From the NCBI GenBank assembly GCA_914767715.1, contig OU612071.1:27835681-27899680 (forward strand): 64,000 nucleotides of DNA. Direction: 5' to 3'. Position 1 is the first letter of the stretch, and every line of letters starts with the position of its first letter. This document shows, one piece after another, positions 23,363 to 35,830 of the stretch. The notes under the pieces are model-generated. The model was not told the origin of the DNA. It saw nothing but the letters and a program-made list of their open reading frames with translations, and made no database searches. The translations under genes were made by a program, and so were the position numbers. This stretch comes from Membranipora membranacea (taxonomy: Eukaryota > Bryozoa > Gymnolaemata > Cheilostomatida > Membraniporidae).

Positions 23363-24635
23363 ATATGATCTAGAACATGAATATAACGACAGATCGCTGG
23401 CAATGTATAAAGAAATCTATCACACAAATGCCCACCTGAATGTTGCCAATGTGTTGGTTCATATTGGAGATAACTTTCAGTGTGAGCGAAGGTATGTAGA
23501 AGCCTCCAGCTATTGCTACAGTCTTTAAATGCCTAACATATTATATACGACCAGTCTAACGACCCTAAAGGCCTAGCCACAGTACTGAATCATCACGGAG
23601 AAAGTAACGCATCATTGACATGTATGATGCTGCTGAATCTCTCTATATGGAAGCTTTAGACATATACAAACATCACTACGCATTGGATAGTGAGGCTATA
23701 GCTCTCACACCGAAAAACATTGGTAACAATTATCATTCCAAAATGGATTATGGAACAGCTGAAGAATACTATGTCAAGGCTGTGCAAATATACAGGAATA
23801 TGAATAAAATTGATCACTCCTTCGGCACAGAAATAGCAAGTACTTTGAACTGTCTTGGATTAAACTGCTCAAATAGGAATAATTCCGACAAAAGTGAACA
23901 ATATTTGCAAGAAGCAATGAGTTTATACCTGTCTGTGTATGGAATTGAAGCGACTCATCCACTCTTAGCCATAATCTTGCATAACTTAGGTTACTATGAA
24001 ACTAGAAGGAGACAGCCAAGAAAAGCCACTGACTTTTATAAGCAAGCCTTGCAGATGAGATACACAGTTCATGGGAAAAACACTGAACATGAGGGGAAAG
24101 CCAGAGCGCTGATGTACTTTGGTAGTAGCTACATCCATCTTCGAAATTCGAAAATTAAAGCTGAACATTTTTTGAAACAATCGCTTACCATGTACAGAGA
24201 AGTGATAGGTAACGAATCAAACCATCCTGATGTTGCTGTTTCACTCAATCTGCTTGGGGTAACTTATAACTTACAGAGCAAATATGCAGACTCAGTCAGA
24301 TACCTCGATGAATCTATAGGAATTAAATGTGCGCTTTATGGTGATCAAACCTGTCACAAGTTTATCGGAATGCTGGAAATATAGAAAAAGCCAAAGAGAA
24401 AGGACAGAAAGCACTGGACATTTACCTTATTGTTAATCCTGATCATGAAGATATCACAGAGCTTAATGCCCCACTTATCCCAGATATTATTTCTTGCCAT
24501 CAACCTCCATGTTGTCCTGATCTTGTGGCTCCATATATAAATGCTGTACCATGTTTGTGCATTCGTCAATATCTTTGTAGTTACCTATCCCTAGATAATA
24601 AATCATTTGATTATTCAACAACTGAATTATCTTAA
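23363..24635 (+). pseudogene. Frameshifted TPR-repeat gene, kinesin-light-chain/nephrocystin-like
   Basis: Successive stretches encode about 42-residue tetratricopeptide repeats of the kinesin-light-chain type (AESLYMEALDIYKHHY, AEEYYVKAVQIYRNM, ATDFYKQALQMR, AEHFLKQSLTMYREV). They lie in more than one frame. Repeats start at 23363 and hit a stop near 23527. A short block reading GLATVLNHHGESNASL follows in another frame, then a 254-residue open stretch at 23620-24384. The sequence then continues in a third frame (NAGNIEKAKEKGQKALDIYL) to a stop at 24633-24635. No splice sites explain the shifts and no introns are seen, so this looks like a decayed intronless copy. The 254-residue stretch could still be translated. 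Confidence 0.72.
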
Positions 24636-25248
24636 CTGATAAACTGATAAATATTATAACTACGCGCATGATTTTGAGCTAACTATCTGACCAGATTGCC
24701 TCCAGATAATGCAGACTGAAATTATTACCTCATAGTCCAGTAATGGCATCCTAAGCAAAATGTGGCTAGTAATGCAACTTTATTTACCATTTTGGGTGGA
24801 TAGCGTTTGACAGTTGTTTCTGGTAGAGTTTTTTATGCTGATCAAAATGGTAGTATTGTACCTTACACTTAGTTGCGCAATACTTGCGTGAACCACTGCC
24901 GGGCAAATTGATCAAAATATAATTGGAAATAACTGTCAGACCCTATTCATCCAACCGTCCAAAAGATGCGCTATGAGGTCCCGAATGAGAAAACAACTAA
25001 TGAGAGTAACTATAACTAAACCTGAGTCTCCCTCAGCAATGTGCAGACGAGAGTGATTCAGACCTTGTGTTACTCACTCTAGGGTTGTGCTGCTAGACTA
25101 GTGGGAGATTGAAATATGCTGATTAATTAATTACAATTTACAGTCATGACAGCGTGTGAACTGAGCTACTCAGAAAATAAAACTTTGCTGTAGTGGTAAA
25201 CAAATTTTTCAACCCAAAGGGATAAGTCTAGCCAAACTACGTTTATTA
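24636..25248. other. Intergenic
   Basis: No exon or repeat family is recognised between the TPR relic and the dispersed repeat at 25249. Confidence 0.4.
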
Positions 25249-25334
25249 TGATATACACACATTTGTGCAATAAAGTGTCATATATTATATATCCCACTAT
25301 TGTACCCATAAAAACCCTGGACAATGAGTCATTC

Positions 25335-25365
<31 letters not shown>

Positions 25366-25576
25366 GTGGCTATCAGTGTGTAGGGCAGATCTTTGCATTG
25401 GGGTGGTCCGACCATGTCAGGCTATTTTATCTACCATTAATTACTATTGGGTTAAGGATGCCCAACATGATTATTTAAGAGGATTTAAGACATGATTTTT
25501 TTGTGGGTCATATAAAATGACTCCTTATTTTTGAGTGACACTTAGTTGGGGCCAAATACACACAGATGACACTTAA
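25249..25576. repeat. Dispersed repeat, copy 1 (inverted mate at 45430-45765)
   Basis: About 330 bp that recurs in opposite orientation 20 kb away at roughly 95 percent identity by eye. The copies differ mainly in the length of an internal (AT)n run and a few substitutions. No TIR or coding capacity is visible. The mate continues directly into the large palindrome at 44153-45370, while this copy stops at acacttaa. Confidence 0.85.
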
Positions 25577-25579
25577 AAG

Positions 25580-25622
25580 CACAGATTTGTATCTGTATAT
25601 ATATATATATATATATATAATA
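25580..25622. repeat. (AT)n microsatellite
   Basis: A pure AT dinucleotide run at the right edge of the dispersed repeat; a second (AT)n lies inside the repeat near 25337-25360. Confidence 0.8.
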
Positions 25623-25773
25623 CAAGTATGAATGAAAATCATTGAAATACATTTAGTTCTCTGTTTTCTTTTAATTATGAAAAAAAGCCTGATAATGTAA
25701 CAATCAAAAACATATAGTATTTGTATGTATGTATCAGAACAAATGGAATATCAATGTTTTTAAATGTACTTAC

Positions 25774-28700
25774 TATAGTTTCTGATAGGACCAGTGGCCC
25801 AGTGTTGTTACTTGCTGTTGTCACCTCCCCTTCTCTTAGGCTGAAAAACATAAACTCTTTTTTTTTTGAGACAATCATGATGAGTATGGTATATAGCTAA
25901 AGTGCACATATCAAGCCTTGGTCTTATAGTTTTTGGCATAGCTGTAAACATTTGACTGAGCCAAAACATGGGATAATGTGTCAAACACCTACTATACATT
26001 ATACCTACTATACATTATAATGTTAATCACCACACTTATCATCTCAGTATTTCAAAAAATGTACAATATATTGGGTTTGACTCACTTTGTTCTTTACGAT
26101 GTTGTCAAAAACATTGGTCAGCCACTGTTCTCTTGCTAGAATCCTGGAAAATAATCAATCTATACATTTACGAGTCACTATCTAAGGCATACAATAAGGA
26201 AAGCATTTGTCACATGCGTCATTTTATAAGTCACCTTAAATTATCAGTCCGGTGCCTACATAACAAGGTTTTATGGTAAATTTGAATTTACCATATCCAC
26301 TATAAACTTTACGACTCCATTACGAACCCCATGGTTTCTGGGAGAGTTTTAATGAATTCCTTTCGTATCTTATCTTATGTAAATAAAGCCTTCGCAAGGA
26401 ACTCATCACTGTAAGTTTTTCCTGCACCAATGGCGGGTGTGGTGCAGTTAGTTCTTTGTAGGCAGTTCCTTATTGATATAACTTATTGTCTAAAGGGACA
26501 CTTCCCCATCACATACCTCTGATTAGTTGCGTCACTGAATGATCCTGTCTGTCTGTCCGTCTTTTCAGTTGGGGACAGGAAACTCTAAGTGTACAAATAT
26601 GTTTTATGTCATTCTTGAAATGTGGCATATAACTGCGGAATCTGTTGTGCTCTCACACCTAACTGCCAGGGTATTTTGGATTCTCTTCACAATAAAGACA
26701 TGGAGGGGCAATAGAGATCCGTCAATTCTCTGTATATTAAAACGCTCATGTGCATAGACTGGTTGCATGATTGTTGTTATTAGTAACCTTAAGGTCTGTC
26801 CACACTTCTGAAGCTGAAAAATATTTACATACCTGAAGAGGCCTAAGAGATTCCATAACCCGTTGAGGTTTTGATTGAAGAAAAGTCTCAGAGGCTGGAT
26901 CACCACCAATCAACAGTCCACAGTCCTCTCCTCCCACTTGTTTCTGTACGGCCTGTGTCTTGGCAGACAGATCTGCCATTGGTTTACCATATAGACCTGA
27001 AAATACATATTATTCATACCTGACTGATATAAAATTTTACTGCATGGGTAGAGCATACAATATTTCTTTAAAGTGCCTCGACCGGTATATAAGGGCCAGT
27101 CAATGTAAAGCGATCACCCAGCCGTATCAAATTCAAATGGGGTTAGCAGCATTCAAATTCCTCCTGCTTTTTCGGAATTGAGAGGAGAAGCAGTGAATTA
27201 TTTTTAATGGGAATCAGACAAGCAGATGCGGAATTGTGTGATACACATGCCCAATAAATTTTCATTCCAATAATGGCATTGGAAAGTGGTGAAAATATGA
27301 CTGATGTCATACGAAATCGCCCAGTTCCGATGATTTCAAATCATCCGCTTCAAAATATACGAGCTCTTATTGGTCAATTTTGACGTATGATTTATGGTTT
27401 TAGAGGTTGCCTAGATACCGTTGTCAAGATTGAAATTGACCGTTGTAATTAAACCCTATAATCCCAAGTGTGATGAGCCAACACAACAATAGCTATATCA
27501 TAGCTTCTATTCAACTTTATTTATGGGTGTCTGGGAATCACAATTTCTTATATAACACACTTGACCACTTGAGAACGCAACGTGGACTGGCTGTTAGAGG
27601 CGGAGACCAAGGCCATTCTCCGCCTCTAATTACATTGATCAGCCAATGGTCTTGCCTGTCACTTCACATGATTAATCCCCTTGCACCCCCTTCGATTCCT
27701 ACCTCTTTAAACCTGACAATGAGGATGCTTTGTCTGCTACCTGAGTTTGAAACTGGGCCGTGATTACACTTTTTGTGTTATTATTCCATTGATTGACAGA
27801 TTGGTGTAAGATGCGAATACAATAGATAAATATTCCATGTTGACTGTTGAGAGATATCATATACAACCTCGGTAAATTCCAGATGAAGATGTGTTACTTC
27901 ATAAGCTGCACAATGTTCCAATCAACTACATGTATATGTATATCGAAGGAGAAAGTCTATTGACAACATTATGTTGCAGCTGTCAAGGAGGATATTCGAT
28001 TAGGAATTCATTGCTATTGCAAAAGGTACACATAAATCTCAAGAAGTGTAATGTGAGGGTTACTATGAGTTTTCCTTTTCTGCTATAGCTGAGTTAGAAG
28101 AACCAACTATTACCACTTGGGATATTTAGGCATGCTTATATCCAGTGGCGTATATTAGCACTCACGGCCCACGGATTTCCGTGAGTGGCTGAATAGCTCA
28201 GTGTGTAGAGCGTCCGCCTTATAATCACTGTTAATAAGAATGCTGTGGATTCGAATCCCATCAAGGACAGTTTTTTTTCAAATGGGTGTATTTTTACCGT
28301 AATCTTCTACTGCTATTGAGTTGTTTTCTGAAAGTACCCAACAGCTCAGTGAGCTATTGAAATACCTCTCTGCTTGCACTATTTTGCTACCGATATGCAA
28401 AAATTTCCGTGGTGGGAGGGCGCTTAAGCGCCCCTCCCACACCCTCCCCGCCACGCCTACGGCGTGTGGATTGGGCTGCGCCCGATTATTATGCTCATCT
28501 CTGAAAAGTCAGTGAGTGAAATTTTTTAGAATATACGCCCCTGCTTATATCACACACACTCAGGATATAGGCATTTTATATCAGAATTTCACCAAAATGT
28601 AATTAATTTAGTGGATCCCCCCACATGTACACATTCTTTCTATCTTAGGAAATCCCTGCTTAGTGACGATTGTCAACTTACTGTTGCGGTTCATCAGTTT

Positions 28701-28793
28701 CTGTTTGATGTGTTGCCGAAACAAAGTCACTGAGTCACCAATTGGAATACCATATACCCCGCTTGGCTCCCGGTCTGTATACTGCTCAGCAAT
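25774..28793 (-). CDS. Multi-exon gene, product not recognised (partial)
   Basis: Four minus-strand exons join in frame: 28793-28682, 26996-26833, 26729-26659 and 26143-26086. Their phases are 0/1, 1/0, 0/2 and 2/0, and acceptors and donors are canonical. They encode about 135 residues with no stop: a segment with GVYGIPIGDSVTLFRQ, one with KTQAVQKQVGGEDCGLLIGG, one with LPLHVFIVKRIQNTL and one with AREQWLTNVFDNIVKNK. A further candidate exon (25840-25774) has good splice signals, but its phase does not join, so an exon may be missing. The mix suggests a soluble, largely helical internal part of a large protein. I do not recognise the family. Start and stop are not identified; the gene may extend upstream past 29 kb. 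A hAT-like element sits in the first intron downstream of 28682's neighbour region. Confidence 0.5.
28143..28543. mobile_element. 401-bp hAT-like MITE carrying a tRNA-like segment
   Basis: The termini CAGTGGCGTATATT and its inverted mate (one mismatch in 14) are flanked exactly by the 8-bp repeat cttatatc (28135-28142 and 28544-28551). Inside are two hairpins: ctcacgg...ccgtgag near 28160, and a strong GC-rich palindrome at about 28412-28440 centred on gcgcttaagcgc. Between them lies a Pol III-like block at 28190-28278. There is no transposase. Confidence 0.88.
28190..28278 (+). other. tRNA-like Pol III block inside the MITE
   Basis: TAGCTCAGTGTGTAGAGCG (28194-28212) matches a tRNA D-arm and A box with GCTC/GAGC pairing. 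GGATTCGAATCC (28247-28258) matches the T-loop B box. A run of eight T (28271-28278) could end transcription. The acceptor stem does not pair, and the anticodon arm around cttataa is unpaired, so it is not a working tRNA. It could still recruit Pol III. Confidence 0.55.
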
Positions 28794-28974
28794 CTAGAAA
28801 AATTAAGCAAGTTTTAATTGATATATACTGCTAACAGGCCTCATCATATAAAACGTTGAGAAACTATGCATATATATAAATAGATATTAGCTAGGCTATT
28901 TTGAGGGTTAGCTCGAACCAATGTCGGCTCATTGGTCTGGGTTTTGTAAAATGTGCAGCTTGGGAAGAAGGAGC

Positions 28975-29456
28975 CTATGAATTGTAAATGACAGGCAAAC
29001 AATGTGATACAGACAGGTATCTTATTGATAATGCCTGAAACGCTTTGACCAGGCACTCTGCCTCCAATAAGAGTAAAATGTCTTCAATAATCATGACTAA
29101 ACTTATGTGAACAAATCTCATCTTATTCAGGATCTTCTCAGAGTGTTCCTGCTTCCAACTGTAGCATGCAATGAAAACTTCATAGAAGAAGATAAGCCAG
29201 GATCCTGCCACAGATGCATACCAGGTGTATGTAAGGTTGGTGACTGTGGTTGTAGTATACTTCTCTTCAGGTGAAAACTGCGCGACTTCAACTGAATCAC
29301 TTACTACATTGATGAAAAGGAGTACCGCATAGAATAAATAATAGGCTTTGGTTTGCATACATGGGCAGGAACCTGCTTGTCCATCAACTTCTGAAGTCAT
29401 AGTGTTTCCCAGCCTAAAACCATCTACCGCTGTCACAATCCCATCAGCCAATTCTG
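28975..29456 (-). CDS. Possible exon of a multipass membrane protein
   Basis: After a tctatttcag acceptor (phase 1), about 140 residues stay open. They include three hydrophobic segments: YYLFYAVLLFINVVSDSV, WYASVAGSWLIFFYEVFIACY and FVHISLVMIIEDILLLLEA. A short loop with N-glycosylation-type NLT lies between the first two. No convincing donor is seen; candidates are CTG|gtcaaa and TCT|gtatca, both weak, and either would give phase 0, matching the exon at 28793. It may belong to the same gene or be chance. I recognise no family. Confidence 0.3.
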
Positions 29457-31254
29457 AAATAGATCGATAATAAAACATTGCGGGTCATGGTTATTTTGGC
29501 TTGATTAGGCACAGATTATTAAGTTACCGTGACAGATCTTCCATTGGTCCAATGTGATCACTACACCTTATCTTGATATATTCTCACTAGTTATAACTTC
29601 AGTTCTACTTATAAACTCATGAGGTTGTTGGAAAATGGTCATGTGTCTATCTAAGCTAGGTCCAGGGGATTACCATGTTTGCATCTTTTGTGACTGTAAT
29701 ACATGTTGATGAGTGCAGTGCAGGTGGTGGGAAGAATTAGGTCTACAAGGTAATTAATTCCACATACCTTACACTTTGTCTCTGTATGTTTTTCTCACAA
29801 CTCGATTGTGGTTGACTTGTTGTTTACAGCTGTTCCCCAAAGTATGATGGCAGTGTGAATCCTCACTCGGTGTTCTCATTATAGATATAGTGTGATTCCT
29901 CACTCAGTGTTCTCATTATAGATATAGTTCACAGAAATATCGAAATTTGGTTGCCCTTTTAAACTTTGTTGGCGCATTGACAAACACCATAAACATGAAA
30001 TAACCTGTAAAAGCAAAAGCATTTAGTTTCCAATTGTTTGTGGGAATTTGGATGCCCCTAACGTTTTTGTTGGCAGAGCGACAAAAACAATACTCATATA
30101 CTGTTGTGAAATTCAAGTTGATGGATTGCTGTTATAGCTTATAGGGTCATAAGATCACCTAACTTTATGATATCATTTTGTTGTCTGCCACTAGGCTTGC
30201 TTTATTTACAAATTGTTTGATGTTTAGCAGTTGCTCTGTAAACAAAACACTTTGGACGTTATGCAATGTAATGTAATCTGTACTGTGCTGCACACTCGCA
30301 GTATTTGCAATTGTGTTAATACAATACAAACATACATCAATGTGTGGGCCCACATAGCATATCTAATTAGTACACTGCATCAGCAGGTGTGTAAATGAAT
30401 GCAAATTTAGTATTGTGCCCATCTGAGCCGTTTAAAACTCTAACTCCATTACACCAGAATATAGCCCTAGATGTAATTTTTGGATGTTGAATTGGTATTA
30501 TGATCGTACATATGTTAGTAATATCATGGGACTGACGCCAGACGCTGATTTATAAGGTAATGGCCAAGCAATTAATACGTGACATGACAGAATATCATTA
30601 TAACAAAAAAAGTGATAATCAGAGGAAAGACAGCGTCCATCTTGTCCGGCAAAGTAGGTGGTCACATTCCAGAAACCTAAACCATTAGCATAAGTGGAAA
30701 AATTATGGATATGTGATTAGTTTGAGATCATAATACACAATTAAACGAAGGAGGTAAGTTTGAATTGGCTGAGAAAATTCCGAAGGGTATATTTTTAGAT
30801 AGAATATTTTCAATCATTTTATCTAAATATATGGCAGCAAATCTTTTACTTACTAAGTTTTTGGATTCCTTTCCCGGTTAGCCAATAAAACATAAATGCT
30901 GCATACTCAGCGGATTGCTATATTGATACAATATTCGCCTTTCAGAAAATTAATACAAACTTGTACCATTTGGAAAGCAGACGGAAGGCCGCATCACAGG
31001 CCATAAGGCGGTAAGTCATTGCGTTGGATGCTTGTTATTTGGAGGATTTCCAAATATAAGCTATAATCAACAATACATGAATACTGATAACAATTACAGA
31101 GGCTGACAAGGAAATATGCTTGTGCAGTGAACTATGCCAGTAAGTTGTTTTCAGCCCCGAAGTAGGAAATAACCAACTGGCAATTTACCCCTTTTGTTAT
31201 CGCATTGGAATTTATGCTGTTTGCCAAAATATTGTGATTGAGTAACCAACAGTC
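29457..31254. other. Intergenic with small duplications
   Basis: This holds a two-copy 38-bp direct repeat at 29852-29929 and a pair of imperfect 50-bp direct repeats at about 29940 and 30045. No gene is supported. Confidence 0.45.
29852..29929. repeat. 38-bp direct duplication
   Basis: Two adjacent copies of gtgtgaWtcctcactcRgtgttctcattatagatata, differing at three positions. Confidence 0.8.
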
Positions 31255-32420
31255 TGTCGAATGTATCTGGTTTCTACAATTGCAGGGATTTCGCGATATT
31301 ACTTTTGGCTGCAAAACATGATTGCAGAATCAGATTAAAATCGCTGTAGACATAGCTCAAAGTATTTTGATATAGGAGTGGCCCTGTTGCTCAAAGACCG
31401 ATCATGATCAAGGCCGGTGGCATGTTGTTGATGGATATAAGTCTGTGTAGAGAAATATGTCAATGAATTGAGTAAATTGAAGTGTCAGCAAACATATCAT
31501 CTATCTGAATGCAGCCAAGAGTTTGCTGTCTTTAATTGCCTGTCCTTGAGGATTGCAGAGTTTTTGTTTTTTTTTGCACGCTCAATCATTACATTGATCA
31601 GTAGAGACTAGGTCACAAAGCTGTCTCATATCCAGTTGGGAGTTTTGCAATCCTGTATAACCAGCATCACTTTGATATTAATTTTGTTTTTACAAGCTTT
31701 GATAATTTCCTTCTCGGTTAGGTGATCATGCATACATACTACTAACTATGCTCATTACCATAGCAGCATTTGTCATTGTGTTAGATTGCGGTGAACTTTT
31801 CCGAAAATAAAATCATGTAAGATTTGAGAATTGGCAGTACGGTAACTTGAACAATGTCACATGAAATAAACAGCACTCTGGCCGAAACTCAGTCTCGGTC
31901 ATTGCATGATGTTTGTTATTAAAAGAATTTCCCAGTATAACTTTTGAACTGCAACACATAAATAATAATGACCAAAACAGACAATGTCCATAGGCTTGTG
32001 TTGGGAGGATTAATTATTTTTCAGCGTAGGAGGAAGAAAAAAAGTCTAATCGCAAATTACAATTTATGCGAGAAAGATTTCATCATTGACCAGGAAAAGG
32101 TCCGTCAAAAGTATCGGACATGATATTTTGTTATTGCAATGTTATTTTTGGCTGGTTGCAGAATCAGAAAAAATTTAGTGTAGACGTAGCTCAAAGTGGT
32201 CATTTATAGGAGTGGCTCTGTTAATCAAAAATGAACAATGATGAAAGCTGCTGTCAGGTTGATTACGCATCTAAGTCTGTCTAGTGAACTTGGTGAGTCA
32301 ATTAATTAAATTGAAGTTTTTTGCAAACAGACAACACTGACCAGATGAGGAATGGCTTTTGTGTGCAGCCTGTTTTCTACAATAAGCAGCTATCTGGAAG
32401 GAGCTGAGAGTTTCTTTTAT
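31255..32420. repeat. Diverged tandem duplication, unit about 840 bp
   Basis: The segment at 31255-31560 and the one at 32095-32420 share an ordered series of blocks. These are gcagaatcag, gtagacRtagctcaaagt, ataggagtggc.ctgtt, taagtctgt, attgaagt and gcaaac. Identity is low (about 70 percent by eye). No coding frame survives in either. Confidence 0.5.
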
Positions 32421-35400
32421 TGAGCGCCTGTCCAATATCAATTTTGACCTTTTCTTAACATGCAGTTCTCTCATCGAGAGGTCAAAAAGGCAGAATAAAT
32501 GTAAAATGTTTAAGAAATTAGATTTATTTTTCAGCCATAAACAAAAGTTAAAAAAGTAAATGGACAAACAACTCCAAACTATTGATATGGAATAGAGTGT
32601 ACACTTTATTTTCAAGGGTACTACATGAACTGCCCCGAGGTGTCCGGAATGGTGAGCAATGTTAGCAGCTTCGGCTCTTATGGTTAGGGTGATGATACCC
32701 AGTTTGTGTCCATTGAGTTAGCAATAAATCCTTCTCCACTGGGCTGTTTTAATTTTATTTTGGAGTGGTAGAGCAAGGTGGGTTCGGTCATTGAGGTGTA
32801 AATGCTGCGCCTTCTTGCAGAGGGATAATGGGGCCCCAGCAAAGCCTTTGAATATTATCAACAGTTGAACATCAGTTTGTATTTTATCAGATAAATTATC
32901 GAAAAAAATTCAACCGTGTAAGCTATCAAATTGTGTCACACCATTGCAGAAGATATGATTATACAATACAGCCTTGAGACAATTTTCTGGGCATGACAAA
33001 CACTAAGACCACTATGAAATTACTCAGTCCATTTTTATGAAAACAAAGTATGATCAATACTAACCACTTTGCATATATGTTTATGTGACATATTATTCCA
33101 AAAATGAACAATGCTGATATTGGCTGGTCTTGGGATTTGAAGAATGAAATAATCAAACCAATGATTGTATCACTGATATAGCTATTAAACTTACCATGAT
33201 ATAATTCTGGGTGAATAATCCATTACTACTCTCTATGTTGATATCAAAGTTTCAAATCACAGACACGCAGACTGTAACTGGAATAGGGAATAAATGTGGA
33301 ATGTGCACAAGCCTTGCTACTTTATGACACTGCAACATGTTGTTCAAAGGAACCACCCTATTTGTATGCCACAGGCGCTAAAGTAAGACCGGCCGATGCT
33401 TTTCACAACCAGCTTGAAATAAATTGTTGAAATATCTTTTGATGCAACGAGTAAAAGTAACAGCTGAGATGATTAATATCAGTCTTTGGACTTTCTGCAA
33501 CTCTGTCAGCAGGTACAAGTTGACCACTTATTAGTGTGAGAAACTGTGATGGAATAAAAGCAAATCATTTTTGTTACTTTCTCCGACAAATGAAGATGAT
33601 TGCTGGGGCGGCATCCTTACAAAAGACATCGAAAACTACATCGCATGTATGTAGTTTGATTTTCATATTTTGGGAGTTGTGCTCAGCCACAAGCGAGAGG
33701 TGTCAGAATTAATCTCAAAGATAAACGGTGGCTAAAACAAAGGGACCTAAATACCCTAAAATTTTCAATTGAAATTGTCTTCAATAACGTGTCCCATCAA
33801 TCAATGTTACATTTTACTAGATAGCAATCTCAACTTGAGAAATCAGCGTAGACTGCTATGAGAGTAACATGACTATCAGAAATGGTCAAATGAACATATT
33901 CTTTTGCTAGTTTTCTATCCTTAACTTATTACCATAAATGCAGTGAAAATTTCTCTTTATCGCACTAAAACTTTTAGATTAATCACAAAAGCAAAACTTG
34001 CCCTTGTCCAAATATTAAATACATATAAAGAAAACTAAATAGTGGAGTTGATATGCCAGGTATCAGAGCGTTTATCACTATAATTGAAATTATCCTCTCC
34101 CGGAATAGGACAGCTGCCATACATTATTAAAACATCATAACTGGTTTGCAGCAAGGGCAATTGAAAAATCCCTCTGCAAAGTAGCTATGCATCGTCAGCC
34201 AAAATTAGATTGCAAAGCCACAGGAAACTTTCTGAAATTGTCAGAAAATCTGTCTTGTTGTCTTGGCAGTATACACAAATAAAGAATTTGAAAGCCTTTA
34301 TGATTTTATCCTGAATTTTGCTTGCCTGTTGACATAGGGCTTCAAATTATCAAGGTTTGACATGTGTGTAGTTGGAGGATTACCACCTCTTCAGCAATCA
34401 GTGGAGTCATATTCCTCTAAAAATCTGAACATCATAGATGGTATTTGAGTGGATGCTGAAGGTCTCCTGCTCTTAACTTCTTTTTTGAGTAGCTGCAGTA
34501 AGCTCAAAATATTGTATTGCTGTTTGCCCTCTTATCAGGGACCAGAAACGATCACCATTGACCTGTAAGTCTTGGAAAACTGGGTAATTGTCAATACCAA
34601 GTGAGCTAGGTATCCTGGATCATTGTTAGTACAAGGGAAAACCACAAACATTGTCAGACAATTTGTACAATCAATACCGGCCTAATTCGATACGGATTGA
34701 GGCAATTTCCAATAGATATAGTATATTTATGTAACAATGTAAGTTCGGTTTATTAATGGTCAGCCAGCAAGAAAGCGGCAGCTAATTGTGGGAATAGAAA
34801 ACATAATGGGTAAGAGAAGCGCCAAATCTGGTTCTGGAATGGAAATAGGTAGGTATTATCAGATATAAGCCGTGCTCCAATTGTGATAACAAAATTCCTT
34901 CCATGGAATACACTCCTTTAAACACTCTGTATTGACATAGTATTTGCCGAAATTAAATGAGGCTTATTCCTTGAGAGAATTCATGAAACTCACGAGGTAA
35001 AATCTGGTTCCATTGTTTTTAGCTCGGCCATGTTTATCATTCCTCAGTTATTTAAAGTCAAAAATGCTCAGTTGAAGTTATCTCCTCCTTACTTTTCCAA
35101 AAACTATCTCCTTCCTATACAGTTTTTAATTCAGAATAACCACATTTGGTCACCTGGATCGTTAGTCAATCAGCTAACTATTCATTTATTTTTTTCTGCA
35201 AAAAACTCCAAATCTGACAAAAAATCGTACATGTTTTTCTGTTTGGGCAGTATTACATTTCGACATGGTAACTCACAGAGATCTGGTTTTTTTTGGAGCA
35301 TCAGTTCATCACATTATCTAAATGAGCTTTTGAGGGCATGTTTGAAATATTTTTTTAACATATTATTTAAAGTAGCGATTTACTTTTTCATTACGGTGTT

Positions 35401-35830
35401 TATTTCATCCATTAGTGCAGTCGCAATGTTACGCAAGGCAGTGCAAAGAGCCTATATATTTGTAGTTTCTATGCCATTGTGTACAGTTTCAAACAAATTT
35501 TAATTGCCTTTTATCAGAGGAGTGGAGCAATTTACAAATGACACAATGGATATGCTATACTGAACTTAAACACAAGAATATTTCTGTTGATTGATATAAG
35601 TTTTCAGTATAGATTGTGGTGACCCATCAGTCACCCATCAAATTCTATCAGAATGAGTATATACCTCAAAATAATTAATCTTCATCATTCTACATGGATA
35701 TTCAGAAATTTCCAGAATCCATATCCGATACGATGCTCTGTTTGTCTTGTAGTATTGCACCTTTAGCCAGTCAGTTCTGCACTTTTACCTCGATAGAATT
35801 TTTGATTTATATATGCAGCGTTAGGTATTT
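32421..35830. other. Intergenic
   Basis: A few open frames up to 157 codons occur (the longest is 35030-35503 on the plus strand). They are composed of Phe/Leu/Ile/Ser-rich residues as expected from AT-rich DNA. They carry no motif, signal peptide with follow-on exon, or good splice context. I call no gene. Confidence 0.45.

Noticed and set aside
21530-28278. tRNA genes suggested by A and B boxes at 21.7 and 28.2 kb
   Set aside because: Neither has a pairing acceptor stem or anticodon arm, and one lies inside a MITE; they are SINE or MITE parts.
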